Below, in pieces: positions 23,520-34,639 of a DNA stretch of 64,000 nt. The notes below the pieces were generated by a model. It was not told the origin of the DNA and made no database searches. It saw nothing but the letters and a program-made list of their open reading frames with translations. The DNA is taken from the NCBI RefSeq assembly GCF_020520425.1, contig NC_079489.1:20980001-21044000 (forward strand), read 5' to 3'. The translations under genes were made by a program, and so were the position numbers. The DNA comes from Spinacia oleracea (taxonomy: Eukaryota; Streptophyta; Magnoliopsida; Caryophyllales; Amaranthaceae). Positions within the stretch are counted from its first letter, which is position 1. Each line of letters starts with the position of its first letter.

Positions 23520-24004
23520 ATGGACTCTGAAAGTTCATCTTTATACGGCGGCGAAAACCAGGTATTTCCTCCTCCGCGATTTCTCAACTTTCCGCGATTT
23601 GAAGCTCCACCGCGATTTGAAGCTCCACTACGATTTCAAGCACCTCAGAGATTTCAACCTCCTCCACAATTTCAAGCACTACTCCGAGATTTCAACCGCG
23701 ATTTGAAGCTCCTCAGCCACATGAAACTCCTCGCCAACTTCATCCTCATCCGCGATTTCAACCTCCTCCACGATTTGATAACTCTAAACAATTTGCTTCA
23801 ACTAATAGATTTAATGAACCTAATCGATTTCATACTCCAAATCCCCTCATTGTGGTGCTAATTCTTTGCGATTTGTGAATCTTGCTCCGAAACCAACAAT
23901 ACAGTTCCAACAAGTAACTATTGAAACAAGCTCTGCAACAACAGAAAATACATCTGATACAAGCTCTGCAACAACGGGAGAAACAACCTCAACTTATTTT
24001 TCAG
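23520..24004 (+). pseudogene. FAR1-like gene, 5' exon, broken
   Basis: The start ATG at 23520 opens MDSESSSLYGG, then a short repeat of the kind PRFEAPPRFEAPLRFQAP. The repeat sense switches frame at about 23685 and again at about 23835, after which LRFVNLAPKPTIQFQQ and two SSATT(E/G) repeats run to a donor-like CAG|GT at 24004. So there are at least two frameshifts. I link it to the FAR1/MULE-like exons at 44567 and 45466 because order, strand and the shared intron repeats agree, and because a retrotransposon with a perfect target duplication sits between them. The N-terminal repeat itself is not a domain I recognise. Confidence 0.5.
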
Positions 24005-24301
24005 GTTAAAAAACTATTTAATTAATATAGTTAACTAAATACTTTTGTCTTAATAAATTGAGTGTATTTTTTTTTTAACTATTTGCTGTATAAATTCTCT
24101 GGTTCACTGCAGAATGAATTTTTTAAAAGTTTTAACGAATTCATTTAAATGTTTAACTAATAGAGAAAAATGGTTAAAATTTGATTTCTAATGCTACTTT
24201 TAAAATTTAATTTTTAACTAATTATGGTAAATTCTTAACTAATTGGTTCCGCTTCGTAACTAAGTAGTTTTATTTAACTAATTGATTATAAAGCGTACCT
24301 T
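24005..24301 (+). repeat. FAR1-like intron with TTAACTAA words, left part
   Basis: Intron sequence with many copies of TTAACTAAT, CTTAACTAATTGG, TAACTAAGTAG and similar. The same words fill 44470-44540 and 45000-45465 beyond the retrotransposon. This supports one interrupted intron series. Confidence 0.55.
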
Positions 24302-24638
24302 TGTAGACACCTACTTTTGTCCCCATTCCCGAAAGAGAAGGTTCGATGATGAAAACATAAATCTCCACTTGACAACGCATCTCCTATAAAAATAATGAAT
24401 CTCAATCCCCTTTTCATTTCACCCGAAACCTGCTATTTATAGAAACCTGCTATTTATGGAAACCTGCTAAAAATAGTAATTGCCGTAAAGGGTAGCTTCT
24501 AAAAGTGGCAAGTCATAAAAAGATAGAAACCTGTCAGAATTAGGTGTTGCACTCCAACATAAATCCTAAATGAGATAGAAAACTGCAAGAATCCTATTCC
24601 TAATATGATTCGGAAATAAGAGTTACGTATTAATTAAA

Positions 24639-24980
24639 CGAAAATGATAAAGGTCGCAACATGCGACCTTTAAGCCGTGTCACAATGATGACATGACACG
24701 CTTATGTGTCATCATTTAAATTGGAATCTAAAATATTTAGTTTATATATCCTATTATACATGTTTAAAATAAAGGTAGGAAAATCTTAATTTTCTAATTT
24801 GTTTCTTTTTTTATACCGATTACCTTATTTACATATTTTCATAGTAAAATTTTTGCATTGATAGTAAAAATATTATGATGACTCATAGCCTACGTGGCGC
24901 CTATATGTACCAATTAAACTCCGACACGTAAGATTGCGACAACTAAATGTTGTCGCAACTTGCGACCTTTATCATCACCC
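24639..24980. mobile_element. 342-bp TIR MITE in the 5' LTR
   Basis: Absent from the 3' LTR. It is flanked by a perfect 9-bp duplication TTAATTAAA (24630-24638 and 24981-24989). The ends share ATGATAAAGGTCGCAA as inverted repeats. The 9-bp duplication points to the Mutator superfamily. It inserted after the retrotransposon did. Confidence 0.9.
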
Positions 24981-25127
24981 TTAATTAAAATCCTAACGAG
25001 CCTAGAGTTCGTAACGGGCCCAGACGCATTCCGTCATGAAATTGATACGCACTAAAAAACTCGATTAAGTCTCAAACACTACGGATTTCAGGAATCCGAA
25101 TCTGACTAAGAAAACAGCCCAGACCCT

Positions 25128-25189
25128 ATTTTCAACGCCTGGCTCTGGGCGCCGAAATGTTCGGCGCCCAGGCCTGGGCGCTGAAAATA
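25128..25189 (+). repeat. GC-rich palindrome P1 (Tat-1 5' LTR)
   Basis: Imperfect palindrome: TATTTTCAACGCC...GGGCGCCGAA, then TTCGGCGCCC...GGGCGCTGAAAATA. It ends 73 bases before the TATA box of the LTR. Confidence 0.85.
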
Positions 25190-25262
25190 CCTAGGTACGT
25201 GTTTTTTCCTAATTCTTTGTGGATTAGAACTCTGCAATTCTATCTTTCCACAAACTCTTCCC

Positions 25263-25270
25263 TATAAATA
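25263..25270 (+). promoter_or_regulatory. LTR TATA box (Tat-1 5' LTR)
   Basis: TATAAATA in CCCTATAAATACAGCCCC. The same box occurs in the 3' LTR (43588-43595) and, as CTATTTATAG on the plus strand, in Tat-2 (47379-47386). It is the likely start signal for genomic RNA. Confidence 0.65.
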
Positions 25271-26124
25271 CAGCCCCAAATTCGACGTGAAAAGAACACA
25301 CAATTCATATTCTGAGTATTGACTCCAACCCCTAGCCTAAGCCTCACGCTGCGAAATTGTTCACGCGTTCTGTCATAATCGATCCATATATCGAAAAGAA
25401 CGTATCCTGTCCCGTAATTTGAGATTCGTTAAATAAAAACGGAGAAATAGCAAAGTCAAAGTGGTTAGTTTTCTGAGAACCGTGACGCACCTCTCAAGGG
25501 TGCGTCGTAATGTGTCCCTTTTCCATGGTTTAATTGCTTTCCTCGCCCTTTTTATGAACTGTTAAACAAACTAAATCTGATTATTCTACCACGCCTAACA
25601 AATATAATATTTTTGAGAAATTGGATTATCATGCTAGGTCCCTTAATGCTATTTAAATCAGATAATCGTGATCGATCTAGTATTATATGTTGCATATTGC
25701 TAAAATCAACTCAGATTAGTTTAATAGTTAACGCATGTCCCTTCAATTATTTATGCTGAGCTAGTAAGGATATCCTGCCTCTGGAGTTATCGACGAGCGA
25801 ATTACTCCTCTCGGTAGTTACAGTCCCCCGAACCCTCAATCTCTACCTTGCGGGTGTATGTTGAGAGATTCCCATACCAGGGATCACAAGGGAACCTACG
25901 GCCGTCGTGGTCAAACATAATTGCACTCCCTTTATGTCACGATAACCGGGTTTTGTCAGTTTTTCTCATTGTCGTTAAAAACTGAATGGCGACTCCTATA
26001 TTACTAGTCAATTGGGTGTAAACTCACAGGAAATCCAATTACACTTGATTGAATAAAAAGAATCGTCACACCCACGAGGGACGAGGTCACGCATTAGCCT
26101 CGTGCTTTTTCGACCCCCTCACAG

Positions 26125-26142
26125 TGGCGACTCCACTGGGGA
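26125..26142 (+). other. Primer-binding site of Tat-1
   Basis: TGGCGACTCCACTGGGGA begins one base after the LTR. It is complementary to a tRNA 3' end; from memory it fits the tRNA-Arg site used by Ogre/Tat elements. Confidence 0.75.
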
Positions 26143-26905
26143 TAGTGAAGGAAATACTCGTGCTTGTAGGTAATCAAAATAGCCGAAGGGTGAAACGATC
26201 CTACCCCGCGTTTATTTCCCCATCAAGTTGGGACGACCTGAAAATCAGCATATTAATGTGAACGGGCAGAACAACATAACAAATCTCGGCTCCCTCGGGA
26301 GTTGGGACTAAGGATACCCTTTTTCGCCAATAGGGGGTGCATACGCCGCGCATGTTGCCCACTCGGTACTTGTGCAGGTAGTACACCTATCCCGAACCCA
26401 ATCGCTCGCTCATTAGGTCCCTCTCGCCTGCATGCCCCCTTGGCTTGCACTTGCGGGTTGGCCTTTTGAGCGAAATTCGTCTGTTGAAGACACTACCTCG
26501 ACCGGGGCATGTGTTGGATCTACGATAGAAGCGGTACCAAGCCAGGCGCAAATAACTACCCATAGAAGCCTATCATAAACTACATGACATGTTATTATCG
26601 CCTCATGATGAATGTTAGTTATGTGTAGCGAAATATGTGATTGTGTGTGACAAACTATCCTAGAAAACCAACGACCTTAAAAATTGCCCAAACATTCATA
26701 GACTAATTTGCCAAAGAGTTATACCGAAATACGTGTTCCGCAAACCCGAATGATCGCCACAAAAATAAGCGACGCTCGGTATGGCCTGTAACGAATCCCA
26801 CAAACGCAGCACAACGCGTAAAGGACGTTATTAGGCAAGCACGCAAATCGAAGTCGCGTAAACAAAAGTAGACACAAACAGAAAACGAGAATCAGCCAGG
26901 GACGC

Positions 26906-26966
26906 ATTTTCAACGCCCCTGGATGGGCGCCAGAATTTCTCACGCCCGACGCTGGGCGCTGAAGTT
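26906..26966 (+). repeat. GC-rich palindrome P2 (Tat-1 5' UTR)
   Basis: ATTTTCAACGCCCC..GGGCGCCAGAA, then CACGCCC..GGGCGCTGAAG. This is the same module as P1 but with more mismatches. No TATA box follows at the spacing seen in P1. Confidence 0.75.
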
Positions 26967-27348
26967 GCTGCTTGGCCTTCTGATCAGGCGCAGCAGCCTC
27001 GGTGCCCGCGCAAAAGGAAAATACGTAGCACAAAAAATGTTCGTAAAAAGAATTGCTACGAGGGCATAAGAAAAGCACTCGATTTCAAAAGCGACTCGTA
27101 AAAAAATTAATAACTCTTTGCGTCGTTGTTAGGCCTCCTACGACGACAATGCTCGGCACTAAAAATCGAACATGCAAATAATTATGAATGTCACACGGGC
27201 AAGTGTTTCGAAAATTCAAAGAATGACCAAAAGAAACCAAAAAGTTTACCAATAAAAGAAAGAGCAAAAAAAATAAACCAATAGAGAGAGTCGAAGTCTA
27301 GAGTAAGTAATGCTTGAAACTTTGGGAACCTAAACTTTAGCTTATCTT

Positions 27349-28140
27349 ATGCCTAGGACTGGTCCTGCCACTTGGTGCCGATTAGGGAATCAACGGTTAG
27401 TGCGTCTCGAAGATACATCGCCAACATCAGGTTTAGTGACTCCAAGCTCCGTCCGTCATCCCTCATTTCAAGGATCTCCGCTTCCCCAACCTCGATTCGC
27501 ACCTTCAAACATGTCCATCGAAGATTTGCGAGACCAGATGGTCCAAATGACCCAACTTATGGGCCAATTGAAAATGGAAAATGAAGCTTTAGCGGCTGCG
27601 CAAGCCAAAAATGACCTCGATAACGAGAAGAGGATTGAAAAAATGGTCCTACAGCAAACCATGGGGAGCAAATACTTCTCCCTCGATCCTGAACCTTTTC
27701 CTGGCAAACTACCAGAAAAGTTCAGTTCATATGACTTACCAAAGTTCAAGGCAACGGACAACCCCAGTGATCATCTACTGAGCTTTGTGAATGCCATGAA
27801 CTTGAAAGGCGTGGACAAGTCCATGTATTTACGTGCCTTTCCTTTGTCCTTGGAACCTGTGCCGCTCAAATGGTACTATCACCAGGACCCTAAGCTCTTC
27901 CCCACTTGGGAAGACTTTGTCAATGTCTTCATCAAGCAATACTCGTCGAACATGGATTTCCAAGTCACCATGCGCGAGCTAGAAGTTCTCTTCCAAAAGA
28001 AAAATGAGGGTTTCACAACCTACTTTGCTAGATGGAGGGACCAGGCGGCCCAGCTAACCAATAGGCCTCCCGAAACAGAATTGGTCCAAAAATTCATTGA
28101 CAACCTGGACCGGCTTACAGACAACACCTTAGGTACCTGA
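27349..28140 (+). CDS. gag: Tat-1 gag (N-terminal frame)
   Basis: 263 residues. A coiled-coil-like stretch (about 58-100: LRDQMVQMTQLMGQLKMEN) is followed by a Retrotrans_gag-type capsid domain (about 120-255): LPKFKATDNPSDHLLSFVN, then LEPVPLKWYYH and FTTYFARWRDQAAQL. It would build the virus-like particle in which the element RNA is packaged. It is preceded by a 1.2-kb leader after the primer-binding site. The frame stops at 28138, but clear gag sense (RLDTFKRVYDVGI) resumes at once in another frame. So a frameshift separates it from the next segment. Confidence 0.8.
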   Translation: MPRTGPATWCRLGNQRLVRLEDTSPTSGLVTPSSVRHPSFQGSPLPQPRFAPSNMSIEDLRDQMVQMTQLMGQLKMENEALAAAQAKNDLDNEKRIEKMVLQQTMGSKYFSLDPEPFPGKLPEKFSSYDLPKFKATDNPSDHLLSFVNAMNLKGVDKSMYLRAFPLSLEPVPLKWYYHQDPKLFPTWEDFVNVFIKQYSSNMDFQVTMRELEVLFQKKNEGFTTYFARWRDQAAQLTNRPPETELVQKFIDNLDRLTDNTLGT

Positions 28141-29204
28141 GACTTGACACTTTCAAAAGAGTTTATGATGTGGGAATAAAGATCGAGGACGACCTCGCCA
28201 AAACCATACAAAGCAAACCCACATATAAAAACAACACCTATAATCGGGGTAACACATCCCAAGCCCAAGAAGTCCATGCTGTAGAAGAGACTCCCGCCCG
28301 AAGAAGCCCTGGAAGATGGGTCCGAGACCGAAAGTTTGCCCCACTCGGGTCGACTTTGGTACAAGCCTTTGAAAGATTAACCAATCAAGGAAAGTTGAGA
28401 CCTATAGGCCCCACCCGTGACCCTCCTGTCAAAAGCAAATATTGGGTCGAAGGTACTTACTGCAAATTCCATCAAGGAAATGGGCATGACACTGAAAACT
28501 GCTGGAACCTAAAGAATACCATCCAGGACATGATAGAGGATGAAGTGATACCTCTCCCTAACGTTGGCAAACCCAACAACAACAAGAGCCCACTCGGCTC
28601 CTGTCACATCTCTCTCGACCAACCAGAAAATGAGAACTTCGACCCTACGGTGTACATTACACCTCAAGGTACGCCACTCGCTGTGGTCCCTATGGATCGA
28701 ATCGAGAGAGAAGTGTGCGGTGTGTGGGATGATGATTCTAAAGATATCTACCTATCTCAAGTGTCGGGCCAAGACTTCTTTACTGAAACTTGGCCCGGGT
28801 ATGCTCTCATCGACACCACCACTCAAGAACCCGAAGTCGACAACCTCACCAGATCAGGAAGAATATACCAGCCTGACATTCGCCCACCTCCTATGGACGA
28901 TATCCCAGTCAGACAAGCTCCTGAGAATGGACGGCACACCACCGTCGCAGAAGTCATTGAAAATCCTCTTTTGAAACAATTGAAAAGAACCAAGGCCGAA
29001 ATTACCATCTGGGATCTCATGTGTACCTCAAAAGAACATCGCGAAAAGCTTATTCGCTCACTTGACCTCATCTCAGTGCCTACAGATATCACACCTGACT
29101 CATTGGTTAACCACGTCACGAGAGACGCTGGAGAAAAGGCCATAGTTTTCACTGACAAAGATTTACCCAGAGAGGGGGGTACCCATAACAAGCCCTCTAT
29201 CTAG
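28141..29204 (+). pseudogene. Tat-1 gag C-terminal part
   Basis: This continues gag after the frameshift near 28135. A zinc-knuckle-like motif YCKFHQGNGHDTENCWNLK (C-H-H-C order) lies at 28459-28515. A Pro-rich linker and a region reading RTKAEITIWDLM (about 28990-29025) lead toward the protease; the last motif is usual in Tat/Ogre polyproteins. The frame ends at 29202, again with homologous sense continuing in another frame. Confidence 0.7.
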
Positions 29205-30319
29205 TAGTTGGATGCAAAGGGCAAAACATCCCTCTAGCACTCGTGGATAACGGTTCGGCGGTTAACGTTTGCCCGTTGCGAACCGCCCATTGCTTGGGAC
29301 TAGGAAGCGATGACTTCCAAAACTCCACACAAGGGGTACGAGCCTATGATAACTCTCGAAGGCCCGTGTTGGGAAAAATCAACCTTACCATACAAACCGG
29401 GCCTGTGGCACGCACCACGGAGTTTCAAATAATTGACATCAAGCCCACTTTTAACCTCCTATTGGGGCGACCTTGGCTCCATGACTTAGGAGGTGTGGCT
29501 TCTACCCTGCACCAAATGGTTAAACTTAACCATAACGGGGTAATACTAGAAATCCGCGCCCCTCCTCTCGACATCAGTTGTACTATGGTTGGAATGGCCG
29601 AAACTGCAGACGACCTTTATGGGTTTCAAATGGAAGAAGCAATCCAGTTCATTGAAGACTATGATCCAGCATTCCTAGACCCGCATGCATCCCGGGTCAT
29701 CCCTAGAATGCTGCTAGCTCAAGGTTATTTCCCAGGAACCCCATTGGGCATAAGGAAGAAGGAATGCACATTCCATCCTTTACCCAACAAATCTACTCCC
29801 TTTGGCTTAGGCTATGAACCAACGGAGGAAGATATTGCTGACCGCCTGTCTGGGCTACGCCTTAACAAAGCCAAACAAACCACCCTCCTTCCCCCGTATC
29901 AAAGAACCCTTAACGGGATGTTCGTTCGGGGAGGAGAAGAACACCCATGCTGCGATTTCCCTGAACCCTTCGTTCAGGATGGCTTGCTAAAACCCGGATT
30001 TGAAATTTTCCATGACTGCCACACCTTGGATGAGGCACCCCACCTCACCAAGACTAAAACAGCTGAAATATTGGACAACCAGGCTCTATGGACATTGTTT
30101 AACGAATCGAGCCCTATGGAGGACGAGACTATGATGAATACCCTAGCTTTACAAGATGAAGGTTTCAATCCAACCCGGTTAATTTCTTCTGCATCAACAC
30201 TAGAAGAGATCGAGAACGGATGGGTGAAGACATATCAGTGGGTCAATGCAAAAGGAATAGAATTCAAGATGAGTACCGGTGAAGGACCGAAGTTTTATGA
30301 GACTAAACCCCAGGCTTGA
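29205..30319 (+). pseudogene. Tat-1 aspartic protease region
   Basis: It reads through ...LALVDNGSAVNVCPL (active-site Asp in DNGS, the variant usual in this lineage; about 29240-29285), then FNLLLGRPWLHDLGG (29451-29494), the typical flap/ILGRPW motif of plant retroelement proteases. The product would cut the gag polyprotein. It is out of frame with the preceding segment, so a second frameshift lies near 29190. After the protease there is a further 230-residue tail (PLPNKSTPFGLGYEPTEED), but no RT motif before the stop at 30317. Confidence 0.75.
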
Positions 30320-31663
30320 GCCACATAGAGCACCATTAGTAAAAAGCGCCTAGTAGTTCTTTATATTGATAGAAAAAAAACAGAGACTTTAGATGGTCCT
30401 AAGGCCCCTTAGAATATAGGTCAGTTTCATTTCAGTGTGTTTTCCTTACTTTCTGAATCAATAAAGGCGTAATATTTCTCCTAAAAATTTTATTCTAACA
30501 CTAAAAAATGCATCAAATGTACTTGCAAAATACAAAAATAAAGAGGCGGCCCACTCTAGGCCCAACAAACAAAGCCCACTCGGTTTTGAAATAGTGCCAT
30601 GGGAGCCAATTCCCGAAACCCACAAAATAAACCACACCATCCCATTCATATCCCTAAAACATAAAAGTCAACCAGTGTAACCATAAAAACCAACCCATAC
30701 AACCCAAAGAAGTCAAAGGAAATCAAAATCCAAAACGAAAGCAAATGTTGCTTAAAAGGGGAATTAATAAAATATAACCCCCACCAATCCTTCAAAAACG
30801 ACACGCACCTCAACCCACCTCCAAAGCCTACACAAAGATCTTCATAACTTCCGCACCCTAACTCCATTTTCAAAACTGTTTCGAGTCAGGAATAGAAAAA
30901 ATTAATCCGGACAAAAATGCATTTCACGCTAACAGTCAAAAAAGCCTCCGAAATAACCTCAAAATTGACTTTAAAAACGAGCAAAAATCAAGGCACAAAA
31001 AAAGAAATAAATGCAAGAACATGTGAAGCAAAGCGTCAAAACGACCGCCATCATTTTCAGCGCCCAGGGTTGGGCGCCGAAATTTCTGACGCCCCAGCCT
31101 GGGCGTTGAAACTCTCTGCCAGCCAAAAAATTTCTTTTCTGAAGTGCTCGTCATTTTATCCGCACACAACGGAAAAATAACGAACACTTGGGGGTACAGT
31201 ACGTATCCCAATAGGCTTACCAAAAATATAGCCATACAAATTAGTCGAATTTCATTTTTACGCGACTTATGGCAAAAAACGGCAGATGAAAATAATGATA
31301 ATACTTCACTCATTTGACCAATTAAGTAATATGCTTCCACCTCAGAGCATATCTACCGAAATCTGGCATACTAGAACTTATTCTAAGCTAGAACTACGCG
31401 CGACCTGATTCTGACAAGATACGTAGGCAATCCTTACCAAGGATTCGGTCCAATGAAAAAAAAAACATAAAAACATATTCTTTGTGCAAAAAATGTTAGA
31501 CATATAAAAACATAAAAAAGAGGAGAAACAAAAATAAATGAAAATGAAAAAATAAAAATACGCCTTTATTGAAAAAATAATAAGAAGGAAAACAAAGTGC
31601 TAAGAATAAAAACAAACACAACTGAAATAAATAAAGGGCACCTACACCCTAGCAAGAACTACA
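30320..31663. other. Tat-1 gap where RT-RNaseH-IN is missing
   Basis: In autonomous Tat elements pol continues here. This stretch is AT-rich, with no RT, RNase H or integrase motif on either strand, only short ORFs, and the palindrome P3. The junction of a deletion or of a non-autonomous design cannot be placed exactly. Confidence 0.7.
31052..31112. repeat. GC-rich palindrome P3 (Tat-1)
   Basis: CATTTTCAGCGCCC..GGGCGCCGAAA, then GACGCCCC..GGGCGTTGAAA. It lies between the protease and the antisense ORF. No TATA box is seen at the usual spacing. Confidence 0.75.
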
Positions 31664-33451
31664 CTACTCTAGTTCTTCCGGATCATCAAATAAAATCTTG
31701 TAGAGGGCAATGTTCGCAGGATCCACCCCCACAGTCTTCTGCGCAGCCCCAATATCAATCTCCATAAGAACCGGCTCCTGGACACTAACTTCTAAAGATG
31801 CCAAGGCTTCAGAAACATTCTCAGTTATAGCCCGCTCAGCCTCAAGGGCACAGACAATGGTGGGAGAAGGATTATTATCATCAACTAGACTAGCCACTGT
31901 TTCTACAAGCGGCTGAGCCTTCCTAACCCATACATTGTTCCGGCGACGATCTCCGCGAGAGCTTGCATTTCTTTTAACAACAGCAGGCTCCTTCATGTTA
32001 GGCATCTTTTTATGCCTGAAACTGGAACGGGGAGGAACTTCCATTCGCTTTCGATCAGGACGAGCTTTCACAGTCTTAATACTATAGGTACGTGGTTTGG
32101 CAGAATCAGGACCCTCATACTTAACACGAATACGAGGTATCAAAAGCTCAGCCGGCTCCCCATTTCGAGCCTTGGTCCTCACATCTTTATCATTGGAGCT
32201 CATCCACAACTTGTAGTTTTCAGAAAGACCCACAAAGCCATTTGTAGCTACGGCCCAACGCGGGAGACCATCATAATACTTAGCCCACGCTAGGACCCGT
32301 GCTTGTGAAAAGGCCGCTACCTTAGGTGGTACCGTGTTGGAAAAGGGGATAGTCTGCCTTAAACCATATTGACGCATGACTCGGTAAGGGAAAATATAAA
32401 TGGGACGAGATAGCCCCAACAAAGAAACATAAACCGATACATCAGAACCCCCTGTCATAGTAGTCAAACCCCACCATGGTACCACCCACTTAATAGAACA
32501 AATGCCATAAGTAAAAAAGGAGGTCCATTCGGCCTCGTCCTGGCCTTGGTGCAAGTATTTTCGGTTACCCAAGGCTATAGGGCGATAATGTTTAGGATCG
32601 GCAGGAGCTTCCAAAAGTCTAAGCCGTTCCACGAGCCAAATCTGCAAAAAAAACGGGCACCATCAAAAAATAATAAAAGAAAACGGTTCCTGGGGCGCAG
32701 TTTCAACGCCCAGGACCAGGCGCCGAATATTCCAGCACCCAACCCTGGGCGCTGAAACTCATTGTGTACGCAAAAAAAACGTGTATACGTGCGCAAGGAA
32801 AAAATCTGCAGTAATAGGGGGCTTCCCTTAAAATGTTCAGATTTGGCATCCTTCTTCAGCTCATCCGCACTCAGCAAAGTCTCGGCAACAACCAACGGCA
32901 TAATAGAATAGCAACTTTCCATCTGGCTAATCAAGGGGATCAACCTTATGTCACCGAACGCACCATTGTCATTCGACAGCAAATAGTGATTCAACAAGAA
33001 AAATACAAGGGCTCGAATATTCAATTTCTGTTCGGTCCTATTCTTACTAGGCCTAAAGTGATGTTTTACAAGTTTTGCCAAATTGACCTCATCACCTACA
33101 ACAACTTCAGCAAGCATGTTAGCATCTAGTCCTAGGAAAGCCCCTATGGTTGTTTTACTCTCTTCAATAGTGCCAGAAGTGGCAGGGGTAGCATTAGTAG
33201 GATAACCAAGGATCGCAGCAAATTCATCTGGCAAAGGACATATTTCGTTGCCCCGAAAGCTAGGCAAAAACATGATGATCGGAGTCCCAAAAGCTTAGGG
33301 CAGCATGCAGAAAGTTATAATCAATGTTAATTTGTTGTAAGCCTAAAAGTGCCTCTAAGTGGTATTCTTTTAACAAAGCCTTTTCTGTGGGAGTAAGGGC
33401 CCGTAGCCAACGCCTAACAATCCGTTGGAGTGAGAAAGTAGGGATCGACAT
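31664..33451 (-). pseudogene. Tat-1 antisense ORF (aORF, DUF7745-like)
   Basis: Opposite to gag. From the ATG at 33451 it reads MSIPTFSLQRIVRRWLRALT to about 33265, is frameshifted relative to the Tat-2 copy at HHVF|FRGNEICPLPDEF, then continues to about 32790 (LVKHHFRPSKN, QMESCYSIMPLV). A last part (32641-31664) reads IWLVERLRLLEAP and YHYDGLPRWAVATNGFVG-like sense. Between these parts is a candidate intron: donor GTATAC at about 32790, acceptor TTTTTGCAG at 32642-32650. Antisense ORFs of unknown function between pol and the 3' LTR are known from Tat elements such as Retand. The likeness to the plant-mobile-domain/DUF7745 type is from memory, so the function is unknown. Confidence 0.65.
32699..32759. 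repeat. GC-rich palindrome P4 (in aORF intron)
   Basis: AGTTTCAACGCCC..CAGGCGCCGAATA, then CAGCACCC..GGGCGCTGAAACT. It falls inside the candidate intron of the antisense ORF. Confidence 0.75.
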
Positions 33452-33535
33452 GGCAAAAGCAATGAGTAATTAAAATACAGCAAAAAAGAAAGAAGGAAAT
33501 TGAGAGTGGTGGAAAATAGGGACGTATCTAGCCCC

Positions 33536-33543
33536 TATATATA
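33536..33543 (-). promoter_or_regulatory. TATA box of Tat-1 antisense ORF
   Basis: CTATATATAG (palindromic TATA), 85 bases upstream of the aORF ATG at 33451. The Tat-2 copy has CTATGTATAG at the matching place (49873-49882). Confidence 0.6.
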
Positions 33544-33623
33544 GCTGAACGCACCCAGTGACATCCTGGTCCCATTCGGAAACGTGTTAGGAAATTCGAA
33601 AGTCAAATATCACCAGGAAAAGA

Positions 33624-33684
33624 CTTCCAGCGCCCATGGCTGGGCGCCGAAATGTTTAACGCCTAGCCTTGGGCGCCGGAAATG
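33624..33684 (-). repeat. GC-rich palindrome P5 (aORF promoter, Tat-1)
   Basis: CTTCCAGCGCCC..GGGCGCCGAAAT, then TAACGCC..GGGCGCCGGAAAT. On the minus strand it ends 80 bases before the aORF TATA box, nearly the spacing of P1 to the LTR TATA box. Confidence 0.8.
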
Positions 33685-34639
33685 CAATCCAAGGCCCAGA
33701 TTTCACAAAACGCAGAACAGGAAAGGACTTAAAACTGTGTTGCTAAACACGAGGCCCTATTGCAAGTAGGATCAAGCCCAAAGCACCTTTAGCTCTCAAA
33801 TAAGCAAATATAAACATTAAAACTTGGTCGAAACTTAAACTTGTCTCAGAAAATGCTTATGTACACTTTTCAAATCAAAATAAATATCATGGTCATTCTT
33901 CGAAACACCAAAAATGTGTGTCGTTACGTCGTTGGTTTTCCAAATATAAAAAATGTTTGTCTGTCAAAGGATTAATCCGGGCCAAGCTAAAACCGGATGT
34001 CGCCTGAAAACTGAAGTCGCACTTCACGGCTTCTCTAAAGTAGCACACTACTATAAAAGGTCGCTCGCACATACGAGCATAACCCCAAACATGATTACAA
34101 AATGCGAAAAACGACCGACGAGCCCCAGTGCTTGGGGGCTCGCGAAAAAATATACTCCAACAAGGAGCGCACAATCAAAATCACATTCTCGGACTACGCC
34201 ATACACCATCTCATGTTTGGATACCTCAAAAAAAAAAGGCGCAGGTTCGACCTCAGAGAAAGGTCGTCATTGACACTTGTGCATGGTCCTCTGATCGAAG
34301 ACCAAGTAGTGGCAAAAATCGAGCCGTAAAGACTAGCTCAAAACCACGAAAGCAGACGGTCGCAAGACAAAGGTTCGTCTAATCCCGTTGTCAACCCACG
34401 TTCAGGTTACAACTAAATCCGAGCATTCCTCGAAAGAATTTGCTCTTGCAAGAATGAATAAAAGACATTCTCAAAAGAAATCTCAAGAAAAAATAGGGAC
34501 TTGCTCACCTCAATCGGGCAAGATCGAACCACGCAAATTACAAATCAAGAAAAATCGAATTCAGGGATGTCCACCTTCAGCGGACAGGGCTCGCCCACCT
34601 TCAGCGGGCGGGGTCTGCTTCACTAGCCGCGCAGGTCCT
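33685..34639. other. Tat-1 non-coding part left of nested Athila
   Basis: Sequence upstream of the aORF promoter with no ORF of family likeness. At 34560-34639 a diverged unit of the 3' UTR repeat is seen (CACCTTCAGCGG, GGGGTCTGC, CGCGCAGGTCCT). The nested element inserted in that unit. Confidence 0.6.

Larger units (their letters stand above)
24302..26123 (+). repeat. 5' LTR of Tat-1
   Basis: It starts TGTAGACACCTACTTTTGTC and ends CCCCCTCACA. It is 1822 bases, about 350 longer than the 3' LTR because of the MITE at 24639-24980. It contains a GC-rich palindrome (25128-25189) and a TATA box (25263-25270). Confidence 0.95.

Noticed and set aside
25128..25189. GC-rich hairpins read as transcription terminators
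   Set aside because: This is a plant genome without rho-independent terminators, and the hairpins lie upstream of TATA boxes, not after genes.
26049..26261. 70-residue ORF at the Tat-1 LTR end (also seen in reverse at 46374-46589)
   Set aside because: It spans the LTR end and primer-binding site; it recurs only because the LTR recurs.
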